This document shows positions 8,948 to 16,271 of a stretch of 19,078 nucleotides of DNA, one piece after another. The translations under genes were made by a program, and so were the position numbers. The notes under the pieces were generated by a model, which saw only the letters and a list, made by a program, of their open reading frames with translations, was not told the origin of the DNA and ran no database searches. Every line of letters begins with the position of its first letter. Position 1 is the first letter of the stretch. Source of the DNA: Betaproteobacteria bacterium (GTDB taxonomy: Bacteria > Pseudomonadota > Gammaproteobacteria > Burkholderiales > SG8-41); assembly GCA_016177355.1 (NCBI GenBank), contig JACOVL010000007.1:1-19078 (forward strand), read 5' to 3'.

Positions 8948-10261
8948 TTGAAATATCTCGATCTGGCGCCCATCCGGCGGGTCCGCGGCACGGTCAGGCT
9001 GCCGGGGTCGAAGAGCATCTCCAACCGCATCCTGCTGCTCGCCGCGCTGGCCGACGGCGAGACCCTGATCCGCGACCTGCTGGAATCCGAAGACACGGGC
9101 GTCATGCTCGGGGCGCTGCGCGCGCTCGGCGTCTCATGCAAGGTCGAAGGCGATGGAGCCATGCGCGTGCGCGGCGCGGGCGGCGCGTTCCCGGTGAAGA
9201 AGGCGGAACTCTTTCTCGGCAACGCCGGGACGGCATTGCGTCCTCTCGCCGCGGTGCTGGCGCTCTGCGGCGGCGAATACCGGCTGTCGGGCGTGGCCCG
9301 CATGCACGAGCGGCCGATCGGCGACCTGGTGGATGCTCTGGGCAGCTTGGGCGCCGACATCCGGTATCCCGGCAAGGCCGGCTATCCACCGCTCGCCATC
9401 CGCCCCGGCGCCATCCGCGCCGGCGGGACGGTCGGCGTGCGGGGCGACGTCTCAAGCCAGTTCCTGACGGGGTTGCTCGTCGCGTTGCCGCTGACCGGCG
9501 AAAAGACCGTCGTCACCGTCGAGGGCGGCCTGATCTCCAGGCCGTACGTCGAGATCACGCTCAACACCCTGCGCCGTTTCGGCGTCGAGGTCGAGCGGCA
9601 GGACTGGTCGAAATTCACCATTCCAGCGGCGGCGCGCTATACGAGTCCCGGGGAAATTCACGTCGAAGGCGATGCGTCCTCGGCGTCATACTTCCTGGCC
9701 GCCGGCGCCATCAGCGGCCTTAAGGGAGGCGGTCCGGTGCGCGTCGAAGGCGTCGGGCGCGCGAGCATCCAGGGCGATGTGCGGTTCGCGGAGACGCTGG
9801 AACGCATGGGCGCGAAGATCGTCATGGGCGACAACTGGATCGAAGCCACCGCCGGCGCCGAGGCCGCGAAGCGCGGAACGTTGAAGGCGCTGGACGCCGA
9901 CTTCAATCACATCCCGGATGCGGCGATGACGGCCGCGGTGACGGCGCTTTTCGCCGACGGCGCGAGCACCCTGCGCAATATCGGCAGCTGGCGAGTGAAG
10001 GAGACCGACCGCATCGCCGCGATGGCGGCGGAGCTCGGGAAACTCGGCGCGACGGTCGAGGAGGGCAAGGACAGCCTGCGCATCGCGCCGCCCGCGCGGC
10101 TCCGGCCCGCCACGATAGACACGTACGACGACCACCGCATGGCCATGTGTTTTTCCCTGGCGGCGTTGGGCGGCGTGCCGGTGCGGATCAACGACCCGGG
10201 GTGCGTCGCCAAGACCTTCCCCGAATATTTCGACGTGCTGGCGGAAATCGCGGAGCGCTGA
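8948..10261 (+). CDS. aroA: 3-phosphoshikimate 1-carboxyvinyltransferase (EPSP synthase)
   Basis: AroA transfers the enolpyruvyl group of PEP to shikimate-3-phosphate, the sixth step of the shikimate pathway. Its 437 residues are typical of class I. Seen are LPGSKSISNR (18-27, with K22), NAGTALRPL (92-100), SRPY (197-200), catalytic D324 in HIPDAAM, E352 in KETDR, and YDDHRMAM near 393-400. The glyphosate-determining G94 and P99 are unmodified. The start is a TTG at 8948. It gives the family N-terminus MKYLDLAPIRRVRGTVRLPGSK, and the only in-frame sequence upstream runs straight into the tyrA stop codon (TAG, 8933-8935), so no ATG or GTG alternative exists. The ribosome site is weak. Confidence 0.97.
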   Translation: MKYLDLAPIRRVRGTVRLPGSKSISNRILLLAALADGETLIRDLLESEDTGVMLGALRALGVSCKVEGDGAMRVRGAGGAFPVKKAELFLGNAGTALRPLAAVLALCGGEYRLSGVARMHERPIGDLVDALGSLGADIRYPGKAGYPPLAIRPGAIRAGGTVGVRGDVSSQFLTGLLVALPLTGEKTVVTVEGGLISRPYVEITLNTLRRFGVEVERQDWSKFTIPAAARYTSPGEIHVEGDASSASYFLAAGAISGLKGGGPVRVEGVGRASIQGDVRFAETLERMGAKIVMGDNWIEATAGAEAAKRGTLKALDADFNHIPDAAMTAAVTALFADGASTLRNIGSWRVKETDRIAAMAAELGKLGATVEEGKDSLRIAPPARLRPATIDTYDDHRMAMCFSLAALGGVPVRINDPGCVAKTFPEYFDVLAEIAER

Positions 10262-10263
10262 CC

Positions 10264-10941
10264 GTGGAGAGCAGCCCGCCGCCTGTCATTGCCATCGACG
10301 GTCCTTCGGCGGCGGGCAAGGGCACGGTGGCGCAGGGTGTCGCCGGCAAGCTCGGCTTTCACTATCTCAACAGTGGCGCGCTCTACCGCGCCGTGGCGCT
10401 GGCCGCGCTGGAGTCCGGGGCGGATCTTGAAAACGAAGCGAAACTATCAGATATCACATTGAATTTAAAAGCTAATTTTGATAGAGATGCGGTGAAACTG
10501 GAAGGCCGGGACGTGACCGGCGTGCTGATGACCGAGCGCATCAGCAGCGCAGCTTCGCGCATCGCGGCTGTGGCCGGGGTCCGGACCGCACTGCTCGAGC
10601 GGCAGCGCGGCTTCCGGCTGCCTCCCGGATTGGTGGCCGACGGCCGGGACATGGGCTCCGTGGTCTTCCCCGACGCGAGGCTCAAAATCTTCCTGACCGC
10701 GAGCCCGGAAGCGCGCGCGGAACGGCGGTATAAACAGTTGATGGACAAAGGAATGAATGCTAATATGACCGCCCTTTTGCAGGATATCCGGGAACGCGAT
10801 AAACGCGACAGCGTGCGCGCCGTGGCCCCCCTGAAAAAGTGCGCCGATGCGGTCCTGCTGGACTCCACCGGCGTTCCGGCGGGGGCGGTCGTGACGCAAG
10901 TGCTGGCGCTCTACGAGGAACGAGTAAAAATGGCGCCATGA
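10264..10941 (+). CDS. cmk: Cytidylate kinase
   Basis: Cmk phosphorylates CMP and dCMP with ATP. From the GTG at 10264, two bases after the aroA stop, the protein is 225 residues, the normal length. The P-loop is GPSAAGKGT (13-21). The CMP site is seen in NSGALYR (N36 where most homologues have D), ADGRDMGSVVFPDA (125-138) and the lid ERDKRDSVRAVAPL. An upstream in-frame ATG at 10147 would overlap aroA by over 100 bases and is rejected. Codons about 55-80 are strikingly AT-rich with rare codons (TTA, AGA, CTA, TCA, ACA), unlike the rest of the gene. A terminator hairpin begins inside the last codons and includes the stop. Confidence 0.95.
   Translation: MESSPPPVIAIDGPSAAGKGTVAQGVAGKLGFHYLNSGALYRAVALAALESGADLENEAKLSDITLNLKANFDRDAVKLEGRDVTGVLMTERISSAASRIAAVAGVRTALLERQRGFRLPPGLVADGRDMGSVVFPDARLKIFLTASPEARAERRYKQLMDKGMNANMTALLQDIRERDKRDSVRAVAPLKKCADAVLLDSTGVPAGAVVTQVLALYEERVKMAP
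10738..10766 (+). promoter_or_regulatory. Candidate promoter inside cmk for rpsA
   Basis: TTGATG (10738-10743) and TAATAT (10761-10766) are 17 bases apart. The latter is preceded by TGC, forming an extended -10. It lies about 240 bases upstream of rpsA; in E. coli, rpsA promoters also lie within the preceding gene. Transcripts would have to pass the terminator at 10936-10961. Confidence 0.4.
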
Positions 10942-10961
10942 GGCCGCCCTCATGGTTTTTT
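10936..10961 (+). terminator. Intrinsic terminator overlapping the cmk stop codon
   Basis: A perfect 8-bp stem, CCATGAGG (10936-10943) with CCTCATGG (10948-10955), has a CCGC loop and is followed by six T (10956-10961). The cmk TGA (10939-10941) lies within the 5' arm, so a ribosome finishing cmk would melt the hairpin. Confidence 0.8.
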
Positions 10962-10968
10962 AACCAAC

Positions 10969-10985
10969 CCCGTCGCCGCGACGGG
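10969..10985 (+). promoter_or_regulatory. Perfect hairpin in the rpsA leader
   Basis: CCCGTCG-CCG-CGACGGG forms a 7-bp stem with a 3-base loop, 22 bases before the rpsA start. There is no T-run, so it is not a terminator. rpsA has no recognisable Shine-Dalgarno sequence. In E. coli the rpsA leader is a folded, SD-poor region through which S1 represses its own translation. A similar role here is an inference. Confidence 0.45.
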
Positions 10986-11007
10986 CTTATCTAACACCTT
11001 AATCTGC

Positions 11008-12726
11008 ATGATGAAAACGTCTTCTTCCGCTGTAACTACCACGGAAAGCTTCGCCGCATTATTCGAGGAAAGTCTGGCCCGCAAGGAAATGCGCGTCGGC
11101 GAAGTGATCACCGCCGAAGTGATCCGCGTGGACGACAATTATGTAGTGGTCAATGCCGGGCTGAAGTCGGAGAGCTACATCCCGGTGGACGAATTCCGCA
11201 GCGACCGCGGCGAGATCGAGGCGAAGCCCGGCGAATTCGTGAAAGTCGCGATCGAAGCCCTCGAGGACGGTCACGGCGAGACGCGGCTTTCGCGCGACAA
11301 GGCGAAGCGGCTCGCGGCATGGCTCGACCTGGAAGAAGCTCTGGACAAGGGCACCGTGGTGTCCGGCGTCATCAACGGCAAGGTCAAGGGCGGCCTCACC
11401 GTCACCCTGAACGGCATCCGCGCCTTCCTGCCGGGCTCGCTGGTGGACGTGCGGCCGGTCAAGGACACCACGCCGTACGAGAACAAGCAGATGGAATTCA
11501 AGGTCATCAAGCTCGACCGCAAGCGCAACAACGTGGTGGTGTCGCGCCGCGCCGTGCTCGAGGCCGCGCAGGGCGCCGAGCGCAATGCGCTGCTGGCGAG
11601 CCTGCAGGAAGGCTCGGTGGTGAAGGGCGTCGTCAAGAACATCACCGATTACGGCGCGTTCGTGGATCTGGGCGGCATCGACGGCCTGCTGCACATCACC
11701 GACCTCGCGTGGCGGCGCGTGAAGCATCCTTCCGAGATCCTGTCCGTGGGCGACGAGGTCGAAGCGAAGGTGCTCAAGTTCGACCAGGAGAAGAACCGCG
11801 TTTCGCTGGGGCTGAAGCAGCTCGGCGAGGATCCCTGGGTCGGCCTGTCGCGCCGCTTTCCTCCCGGCACGCGCCTGTTCGGCAAGGTCTCCAATCTCAC
11901 CGACTACGGCGCTTTCGTCGAGATCGAGGCCGGCATCGAAGGCCTGGTGCACGTGTCCGAGATGGACTGGACCAACAAGAACGTGCATCCGTCCAAGGTG
12001 GTGCAGCTCGGCGACGAGGTCGAGGTCATGGTGCTCGAGATCGACGAGGAGCGCCGCCGCATCTCCCTCGGGATGAAGCAGTGCAGGCCGAACCCGTGGG
12101 AAGAATTCGCCATGAACCACAAGAAGGGCGACAAGGTTCGCGGCCAGATCAAGTCCATCACCGACTTCGGCATCTTCATCGGCCTGCCCGGCGGCATCGA
12201 CGGCCTGGTGCATCTCTCGGATCTGTCCTGGGGCAAGCCCGGCGAGGAAGCCGTGCGTGACTACAAGAAGGGGCAGGAAGCGGATACCGTGGTGCTGTCG
12301 ATCGACGTCGAGCGCGAGCGCATCTCGCTCGGCATCAAGCAGCTCGAGGGCGACCCCTACACCAGCTACATCCAGGCGCACGAGAAGAACTCGCTCGCCA
12401 CCGGCACCGTGAAAGCGATGGATGCCAAAGGCGCGGTCATCCTGCTCGACACCGACGTCGAAGGGTATCTCCGCGCCTCCGAAGTCGCGCGCGACCGCGT
12501 CGAGGACATCCGCACCCGGTTGAAGGAGGGCGACAAGGTGACGGCGATGATCATCAACATCGACCGCAAGAACCGCACCATCAACCTCTCGATCAAGGCC
12601 ATGGATACGGCGGGGGAAGCCGAGGCCGTGAAGAAGCTCGCCGAGGACAAGCAGGCGGCGACCGGCACCACCAACCTCGGCGCGTTGCTCAAGGCCAAGC
12701 TGGACGTAGCGAACACTCAACAATAA
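11008..12726 (+). CDS. rpsA: 30S ribosomal protein S1
   Basis: S1 binds mRNA upstream of start codons and unfolds it for initiation on the 30S subunit. The 572 residues contain six S1 (OB-fold) repeats at about 31-97, 116-181, 203-271, 288-358, 375-445 and 463-531, the full gammaproteobacterial/betaproteobacterial arrangement. The recognisable core begins TESFAALFEESL after a short serine/threonine-rich N-terminus. Two tandem ATG codons (11008 and 11011) could both serve; the first is used here. No Shine-Dalgarno sequence is present, as expected for an autoregulated rpsA. ihfB follows after 17 bases. Confidence 0.98.
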   Translation: MMKTSSSAVTTTESFAALFEESLARKEMRVGEVITAEVIRVDDNYVVVNAGLKSESYIPVDEFRSDRGEIEAKPGEFVKVAIEALEDGHGETRLSRDKAKRLAAWLDLEEALDKGTVVSGVINGKVKGGLTVTLNGIRAFLPGSLVDVRPVKDTTPYENKQMEFKVIKLDRKRNNVVVSRRAVLEAAQGAERNALLASLQEGSVVKGVVKNITDYGAFVDLGGIDGLLHITDLAWRRVKHPSEILSVGDEVEAKVLKFDQEKNRVSLGLKQLGEDPWVGLSRRFPPGTRLFGKVSNLTDYGAFVEIEAGIEGLVHVSEMDWTNKNVHPSKVVQLGDEVEVMVLEIDEERRRISLGMKQCRPNPWEEFAMNHKKGDKVRGQIKSITDFGIFIGLPGGIDGLVHLSDLSWGKPGEEAVRDYKKGQEADTVVLSIDVERERISLGIKQLEGDPYTSYIQAHEKNSLATGTVKAMDAKGAVILLDTDVEGYLRASEVARDRVEDIRTRLKEGDKVTAMIINIDRKNRTINLSIKAMDTAGEAEAVKKLAEDKQAATGTTNLGALLKAKLDVANTQQ

Positions 12727-12743
12727 AGAGTCAAGGGAGCGTC

Positions 12744-13028
12744 ATGACCAAATCCGAGTTGATCGCGAAGCTCGCGGCGCGTTACCCGCAGCTGGTGGCG
12801 AAGGATGCAGAACTCGCGGTGAAGATGATCCTCGACGCCATGGGCAAGAGCCTGGCGCAAGGGCAGCGCATCGAGATCAGGGGCTTCGGCAGCTTCGGCC
12901 TCAATTACCGGCCGCCGCGCACCGGGCGCAATCCCAAATCGGGGGAAAAGGTGCAGGTCCCGTCGAAATACGTGCCGCACTTCAAGGCGGGGAAGGAACT
13001 GCGCGAACGCGTGGATGTCAAGAAATAA
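12744..13028 (+). CDS. ihfB: Integration host factor subunit beta
   Basis: IhfB forms a heterodimer with IhfA that bends DNA sharply at specific sites, in nucleoid organisation, recombination and sigma54 promoters. Its 94 residues match the family. E44 and R46 in RIEIRGFGSF are the IHF-beta specificity residues, and the beta-arm RTGRNPKSGE places the intercalating proline at P64. E44 and the position after rpsA separate it from HU. AGGGAG (12734-12739) lies four bases before the ATG. A strong terminator follows 30 bases after the stop, so it closes the rpsA transcription unit. Confidence 0.97.
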   Translation: MTKSELIAKLAARYPQLVAKDAELAVKMILDAMGKSLAQGQRIEIRGFGSFGLNYRPPRTGRNPKSGEKVQVPSKYVPHFKAGKELRERVDVKK

Positions 13029-13058
13029 CAACGAACCATCGGCATCGTTTGCCTGCGG

Positions 13059-13091
13059 ACGGCATCATCGAAAGATCGTGCCGTTTTTTTT
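13059..13091 (+). terminator. Intrinsic terminator after ihfB
   Basis: ACGGCA (13059-13064) pairs with TGCCGT (13079-13084). An inner ATC-GAAA-GAT hairpin sits across a 2x2 internal loop, and eight T follow (13084-13091). It separates rpsA-ihfB from the envelope cluster. Confidence 0.85.
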
Positions 13092-13106
13092 GTCCGTGGC
13101 CGGGGT

Positions 13107-13124
13107 TGCGCGCTTTTGCGCGCA
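13107..13124. repeat. GC-rich hairpin upstream of lapA
   Basis: TGCGCGC-TTTT-GCGCGCA is a perfect 7-bp stem with a four-base loop. No T-run follows on either strand. It lies 28 bases before lapA and may lie in its leader. Its function is unknown. Confidence 0.4.
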
Positions 13125-13152
13125 TCGCGGCGGTTGCTAGACGGAGTCCGAC

Positions 13153-13449
13153 ATGCGCTACCTCTTGTGGGCGCTCAAATTCGCGCTGTTCGTGCTGGTG
13201 ATTTCTTTCGCAGCCAGGAACACGGACGCCGTCACCGTCCGCTATTACCCGGGCGGCGAATGGCAGGCGCCGCTCGTTTTCGTGCTGCTGGCGTTTTTCT
13301 GCGCGGGGGCGGCGTTGGGCCTCGCCGCCGGCCTCGGACAGATGTTCCGGCAGCGGCGCGAGATCGTCGCTCTCAAGCGCGAGCTGCGCAATTCCGGGCA
13401 CCATCGGCCCGTTGATGACTTGAAGGCGGCGGGGCGAAATGGAAATTGA
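13153..13449 (+). CDS. lapA: Lipopolysaccharide assembly protein A domain protein (DUF1049)
   Basis: This small inner-membrane protein of 98 residues has two predicted transmembrane segments (about 4-20 and 40-65), separated by the loop with NTDAVTVRYYPGG that is typical of LapA. A basic, coiled-coil-like cytoplasmic tail, QRREIVALKRELR, follows. In E. coli LapA acts with LapB in the regulation of LpxC turnover and lipopolysaccharide assembly. GGAG (13143-13146) lies six bases before the ATG. Its 3' end overlaps lapB by 11 bases, which supports the partnership. Confidence 0.85.
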   Translation: MRYLLWALKFALFVLVISFAARNTDAVTVRYYPGGEWQAPLVFVLLAFFCAGAALGLAAGLGQMFRQRREIVALKRELRNSGHHRPVDDLKAAGRNGN

Positions 13450-14614
13450 GTACTGGTGGCTGCTCTCGCTGCCGCTGTTCTTCGCGCTCGGCTGGCTCGC
13501 CGCGCGCATCGACATCCGGCAGCTGCTGTCGGAGTCGCGCGCGCTGCCCACTTCCTACTTCAAGGGCCTCAATTTCCTGCTGAACGAGCAGCCGGACAAG
13601 GCGATCGAGGCCTTCATCGAGGTGGTGAAGGTCGATCCCCAGACGATCGAGCTGCACTTCGCGCTGGGGAGCCTGTTCCGGCGTCGCGGCGAGGTCGAGC
13701 GCGCAATCCGCATGCACCAGAACCTGGTCGAGCGCCCGGACCTCGCGCAGGGGCAGAAGCTGGCCGCCCTGTTCGAGCTCGCCCAGGATTACTTCAAGGC
13801 CGGGCTGCTCGACCGGGCGGAGGAGCTGTTCCTCAAGCTCGAGGGCGCGGCGCATGCCGAGGAATCGCTCAAGTTCCTGCTCGAGATTTACGAGCAGGAG
13901 AAGGAATGGCACAAGGCGATCGAGATCGCCGGCAAACTGGAGACCGTGACCGGGCGCTCGCACCAGAAGGAAGCCGCCAACTTCCACTGCGAGCTCGCCA
14001 TCAACGAGATGATGCACACCCGCCCCGACGCGGCGCGCCCGCACCTGGCGGAGGCCCTGGCGCACCACCGGCTGTGCGTGCGTGCCAACCTGCTGCTGGG
14101 CGATCTCGAGGTCTCGGCCGGCCGGCCGGAGGCGGCGATCGACGCCTGGAAACGGATCGAAAGCCAGAACCCGGGCTACCTGGCGCTGGTGGCGGAGCGG
14201 CTCTACAACGCGTACCGGCAACGCGGCATGATCGAGGAAGGGATCAACCTGCTGCGCGGCTATCTTACGAAATACCCGTCTCTCGACCTGCTCAACATGG
14301 TGTTCCAGGGAACGCTGGAAAGCCAGGGCACCGAGCCGGCCTACCGGCTGGTGCGCGACGAGCTGCGGCGCACGCCGACGCTGCTCGGGCTCGACAAGCT
14401 GCTGGAAGCGCAGCTGCTGGAGGCGCCGCTCGAGCGCCGGCGCGACCTCGAGCTGATCAAGGCACTCGTCAACCAGCACACCCGCAGCCTCGCCATGTAC
14501 AAGTGCGACAGCTGCGGCTTCCGCGCCCGCCAGTATTACTGGCACTGCCCGGCGTGCGCGGCGTGGGAGACCTACTCCCCGCGCAGGACCGAGGAAGCCA
14601 AATTGCCGGCATGA
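13439..14614 (+). CDS. lapB: Lipopolysaccharide assembly protein B, TPR protein
   Basis: LapB (YciM) is an inner-membrane-anchored TPR protein. In E. coli it recruits FtsH to degrade LpxC, so balancing lipid A and phospholipid synthesis. The 391 residues begin with one membrane segment (about 5-21). A long array of TPR-like helical repeats follows to about residue 340. The protein ends in a rubredoxin-like zinc site with C356, C359, C370 and C373 (CDSC...CPAC), the hallmark of LapB. The gene overlaps lapA by 11 bases and pyrF by 4 bases (ATGA), so all three are translationally linked. Confidence 0.95.
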   Translation: MEIEYWWLLSLPLFFALGWLAARIDIRQLLSESRALPTSYFKGLNFLLNEQPDKAIEAFIEVVKVDPQTIELHFALGSLFRRRGEVERAIRMHQNLVERPDLAQGQKLAALFELAQDYFKAGLLDRAEELFLKLEGAAHAEESLKFLLEIYEQEKEWHKAIEIAGKLETVTGRSHQKEAANFHCELAINEMMHTRPDAARPHLAEALAHHRLCVRANLLLGDLEVSAGRPEAAIDAWKRIESQNPGYLALVAERLYNAYRQRGMIEEGINLLRGYLTKYPSLDLLNMVFQGTLESQGTEPAYRLVRDELRRTPTLLGLDKLLEAQLLEAPLERRRDLELIKALVNQHTRSLAMYKCDSCGFRARQYYWHCPACAAWETYSPRRTEEAKLPA

Positions 14615-15306
14615 GCGACCCCCGCGTCATCGTTGCGCTCGACTACCCCGACGCGAACAGCGCGCTGGCGCTCGCCGCGCGGCTCGACCCCAAGCTGTGC
14701 AAAGTGAAGGTCGGCAACGAATTATACACCGCAGCTGGACCACAACTCATTGATAATATTATCAAATCCGGATTTGCCGTGTTCCTCGACCTGAAATATC
14801 ACGACATCCCCAGCACCGTAACCGCCGCGTGCGCGGCGGCGGCGGAGCTGGGCGTGTGGATGGTGAACGTGCACGCGCTCGGCGGGCGCGCGATGATGGC
14901 CGCCGCGCGGGAAGCGCTGTCGCGCCGCAAGGCGGCGCCCAAGCTCGTCGCGGTGACGCTGCTGACCAGCATGGAGGAGGCGGATGCCGCGGAAGCAGGC
15001 CTCAGCGGCACGCCACAGGAAAACGTGCTGCGGCTCGCGCGGCTCGCCAGGGCGAGCGGGCTCGACGGCGTTGTGTGCTCGGCGCATGAGGCCGCCGCGC
15101 TGCGCAAGGCGTGCGGCGCGGGATTCCTGCTCGTCACGCCCGGCATACGTCCCGCAACGGCAGCGGCTGGCGACCAGAAGCGCGTGGCGACACCACGCGC
15201 GGCCGTCGCCGGCGGCGCGGATTACCTCGTCATCGGGCGGCCGATCACGCGCGCCGCCGACCCGCTCGCGGCCCTGCGCGCGATCAACGACGAAATCGCG
15301 CAGTGA
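14611..15306 (+). CDS. pyrF: Orotidine 5'-phosphate decarboxylase
   Basis: PyrF converts OMP to UMP, the last step of de novo pyrimidine synthesis. The 231-residue protein is a TIM barrel of the short bacterial group. D11 (ALDYPD), K33 (KVKVG) and the catalytic DLKYHDIP (D60, K62, D65) are in place, as are TPGIRP and the phosphate-binding VIGRPI near the C-terminus. The ATG overlaps the lapB stop by four bases. An open frame extends far upstream through lapB in another phase but is only a shadow. Codons about 37-55 are AT-rich against a GC-rich background and contain a perfect 16-base palindrome. Confidence 0.97.
   Translation: MSDPRVIVALDYPDANSALALAARLDPKLCKVKVGNELYTAAGPQLIDNIIKSGFAVFLDLKYHDIPSTVTAACAAAAELGVWMVNVHALGGRAMMAAAREALSRRKAAPKLVAVTLLTSMEEADAAEAGLSGTPQENVLRLARLARASGLDGVVCSAHEAAALRKACGAGFLLVTPGIRPATAAAGDQKRVATPRAAVAGGADYLVIGRPITRAADPLAALRAINDEIAQ
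14750..14765. repeat. Perfect 16-base AT-rich palindrome inside pyrF
   Basis: TTGATAATATTATCAA reads the same on both strands. It resembles an FNR/CRP-type half-site pair (TTGAT and ATCAA) but with a six-base spacer, not the four of FNR. It codes for part of LIDNIIK, so it may be coincidental. It stands out in a GC-rich gene. Confidence 0.5.
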
Positions 15307-15319
15307 GAATGCGCAGGTC

Positions 15320-15325
15320 TACAAT
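15320..15325 (+). promoter_or_regulatory. Candidate -10 element giving a leaderless hldE mRNA
   Basis: TACAAT (five of six consensus) ends six bases before the hldE ATG, which would place the transcription start at the ATG itself. No usable Shine-Dalgarno sequence and no -35 are seen. It falls in the only AT-rich stretch of the 25-base gap after pyrF. Confidence 0.35.
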
Positions 15326-15331
15326 TAAACA

Positions 15332-16258
15332 ATGAAAACAACGTTCAAGGGTGCGCGCGTGCTGGTGGTGGGCGACGTGATGCTCGACCGCTACTGGATC
15401 GGCGACGCCACGCGCATCTCGCCCGAGGCGCCGGTGCCGGTGGTGCTGTTCAGGAAGGAGCGCATGAATGCCGGCGGCGCGGCGAACGTCGCGCGCAACT
15501 GCGCGGCGCTCGGCGCAAAAACGCAATTGCTGTCCGTCGTGGGCGACGACAACGAGGGGGCTATCCTCAAGCAAATCCTGGAGCAGGGCGGCGTGCGCGT
15601 CAATTTCCACCGGGACAAGTCCGTCCGGACCACGCAAAAGCTGCGCGTGATCGGCCGGCAGCAGCAACTGCTGCGGATCGACTTCGAGACGCCACCCTCG
15701 CGCGAGGTGCTCGCCTCCAAGCTCGCCGATTTCGAGGCGGCGCTTCCTTCCTGCGACGTGGTGATCCTGTCCGACTACGGCAAGGGCGGGCTCGCACACA
15801 TCACGCGCATGATCGTCCGCGCGCGCGCGGACGGAAAGAAAGTGCTGGTGGACCCGAAAGGCGACGATTACTCGCGCTACAAGGGCGCGCATGTCGTGAC
15901 GCCCAACCTCGCCGAGTTGCGCGAAGTCGTCGGCAGCTGGAAGAACGAATCCGACCTGAAACGCCGCGCCCGGGCATTGCGGCGGCGGCTCGGGCTCGAG
16001 GCGCTGTTGCTCACGCGAGGCGCCGACGGGATGACCCTGTATCGTCAGGGGGGCGTGCTGCGCGTCAAAGCCGAAAAGCGGGAGGTGTACGACATTACCG
16101 GAGCAGGCGATACGGTCATCGCCGCGCTCGGGACGGCCCTGGCCGGCGGCATGCGCCTGCCGGAAGCCGTGAAACTCGCCAACCGCGCCGGCGGCATCGT
16201 GGTCGGCAAGCTCGGTACCGCCGTGGTGACGCCCAAAGAGCTCTTTGGGAAGGGATGA
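15332..16258 (+). CDS. hldE: D-glycero-beta-D-manno-heptose-7-phosphate kinase (kinase domain only)
   Basis: This PfkB-family sugar kinase makes heptose 1,7-bisphosphate for the lipopolysaccharide inner core. The 308 residues correspond to the N-terminal half of enterobacterial HldE (RfaE). Seen are VGDVMLDRYWIGDATRISPEAPVPVV, the glycine-rich NAGGAANVARN (46-56) and DITGAGDTV (254-262), with catalytic base D260. The cytidylyl/adenylyl-transferase half is missing, and the protein stops cleanly at the kinase end. This is the split form (also called HldA or RfaE1) in which a separate HldC/RfaE2 gene lies elsewhere. hldD follows 13 bases later, supporting the pathway assignment. Confidence 0.93.
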   Translation: MKTTFKGARVLVVGDVMLDRYWIGDATRISPEAPVPVVLFRKERMNAGGAANVARNCAALGAKTQLLSVVGDDNEGAILKQILEQGGVRVNFHRDKSVRTTQKLRVIGRQQQLLRIDFETPPSREVLASKLADFEAALPSCDVVILSDYGKGGLAHITRMIVRARADGKKVLVDPKGDDYSRYKGAHVVTPNLAELREVVGSWKNESDLKRRARALRRRLGLEALLLTRGADGMTLYRQGGVLRVKAEKREVYDITGAGDTVIAALGTALAGGMRLPEAVKLANRAGGIVVGKLGTAVVTPKELFGKG

Positions 16259-16271
16259 GGGAAAGGCGCAC

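Noticed and set aside
13092..13152. Sigma70 promoter for lapA after the ihfB terminator
   Set aside because: A promoter is expected here, but no -35/-10 pair with acceptable match and spacing was found.
14750..14765. FNR binding site in pyrF
   Set aside because: FNR needs TTGAT-N4-ATCAA and here the spacer is six bases. The site is internal to a coding sequence, so it is listed only as a palindrome.
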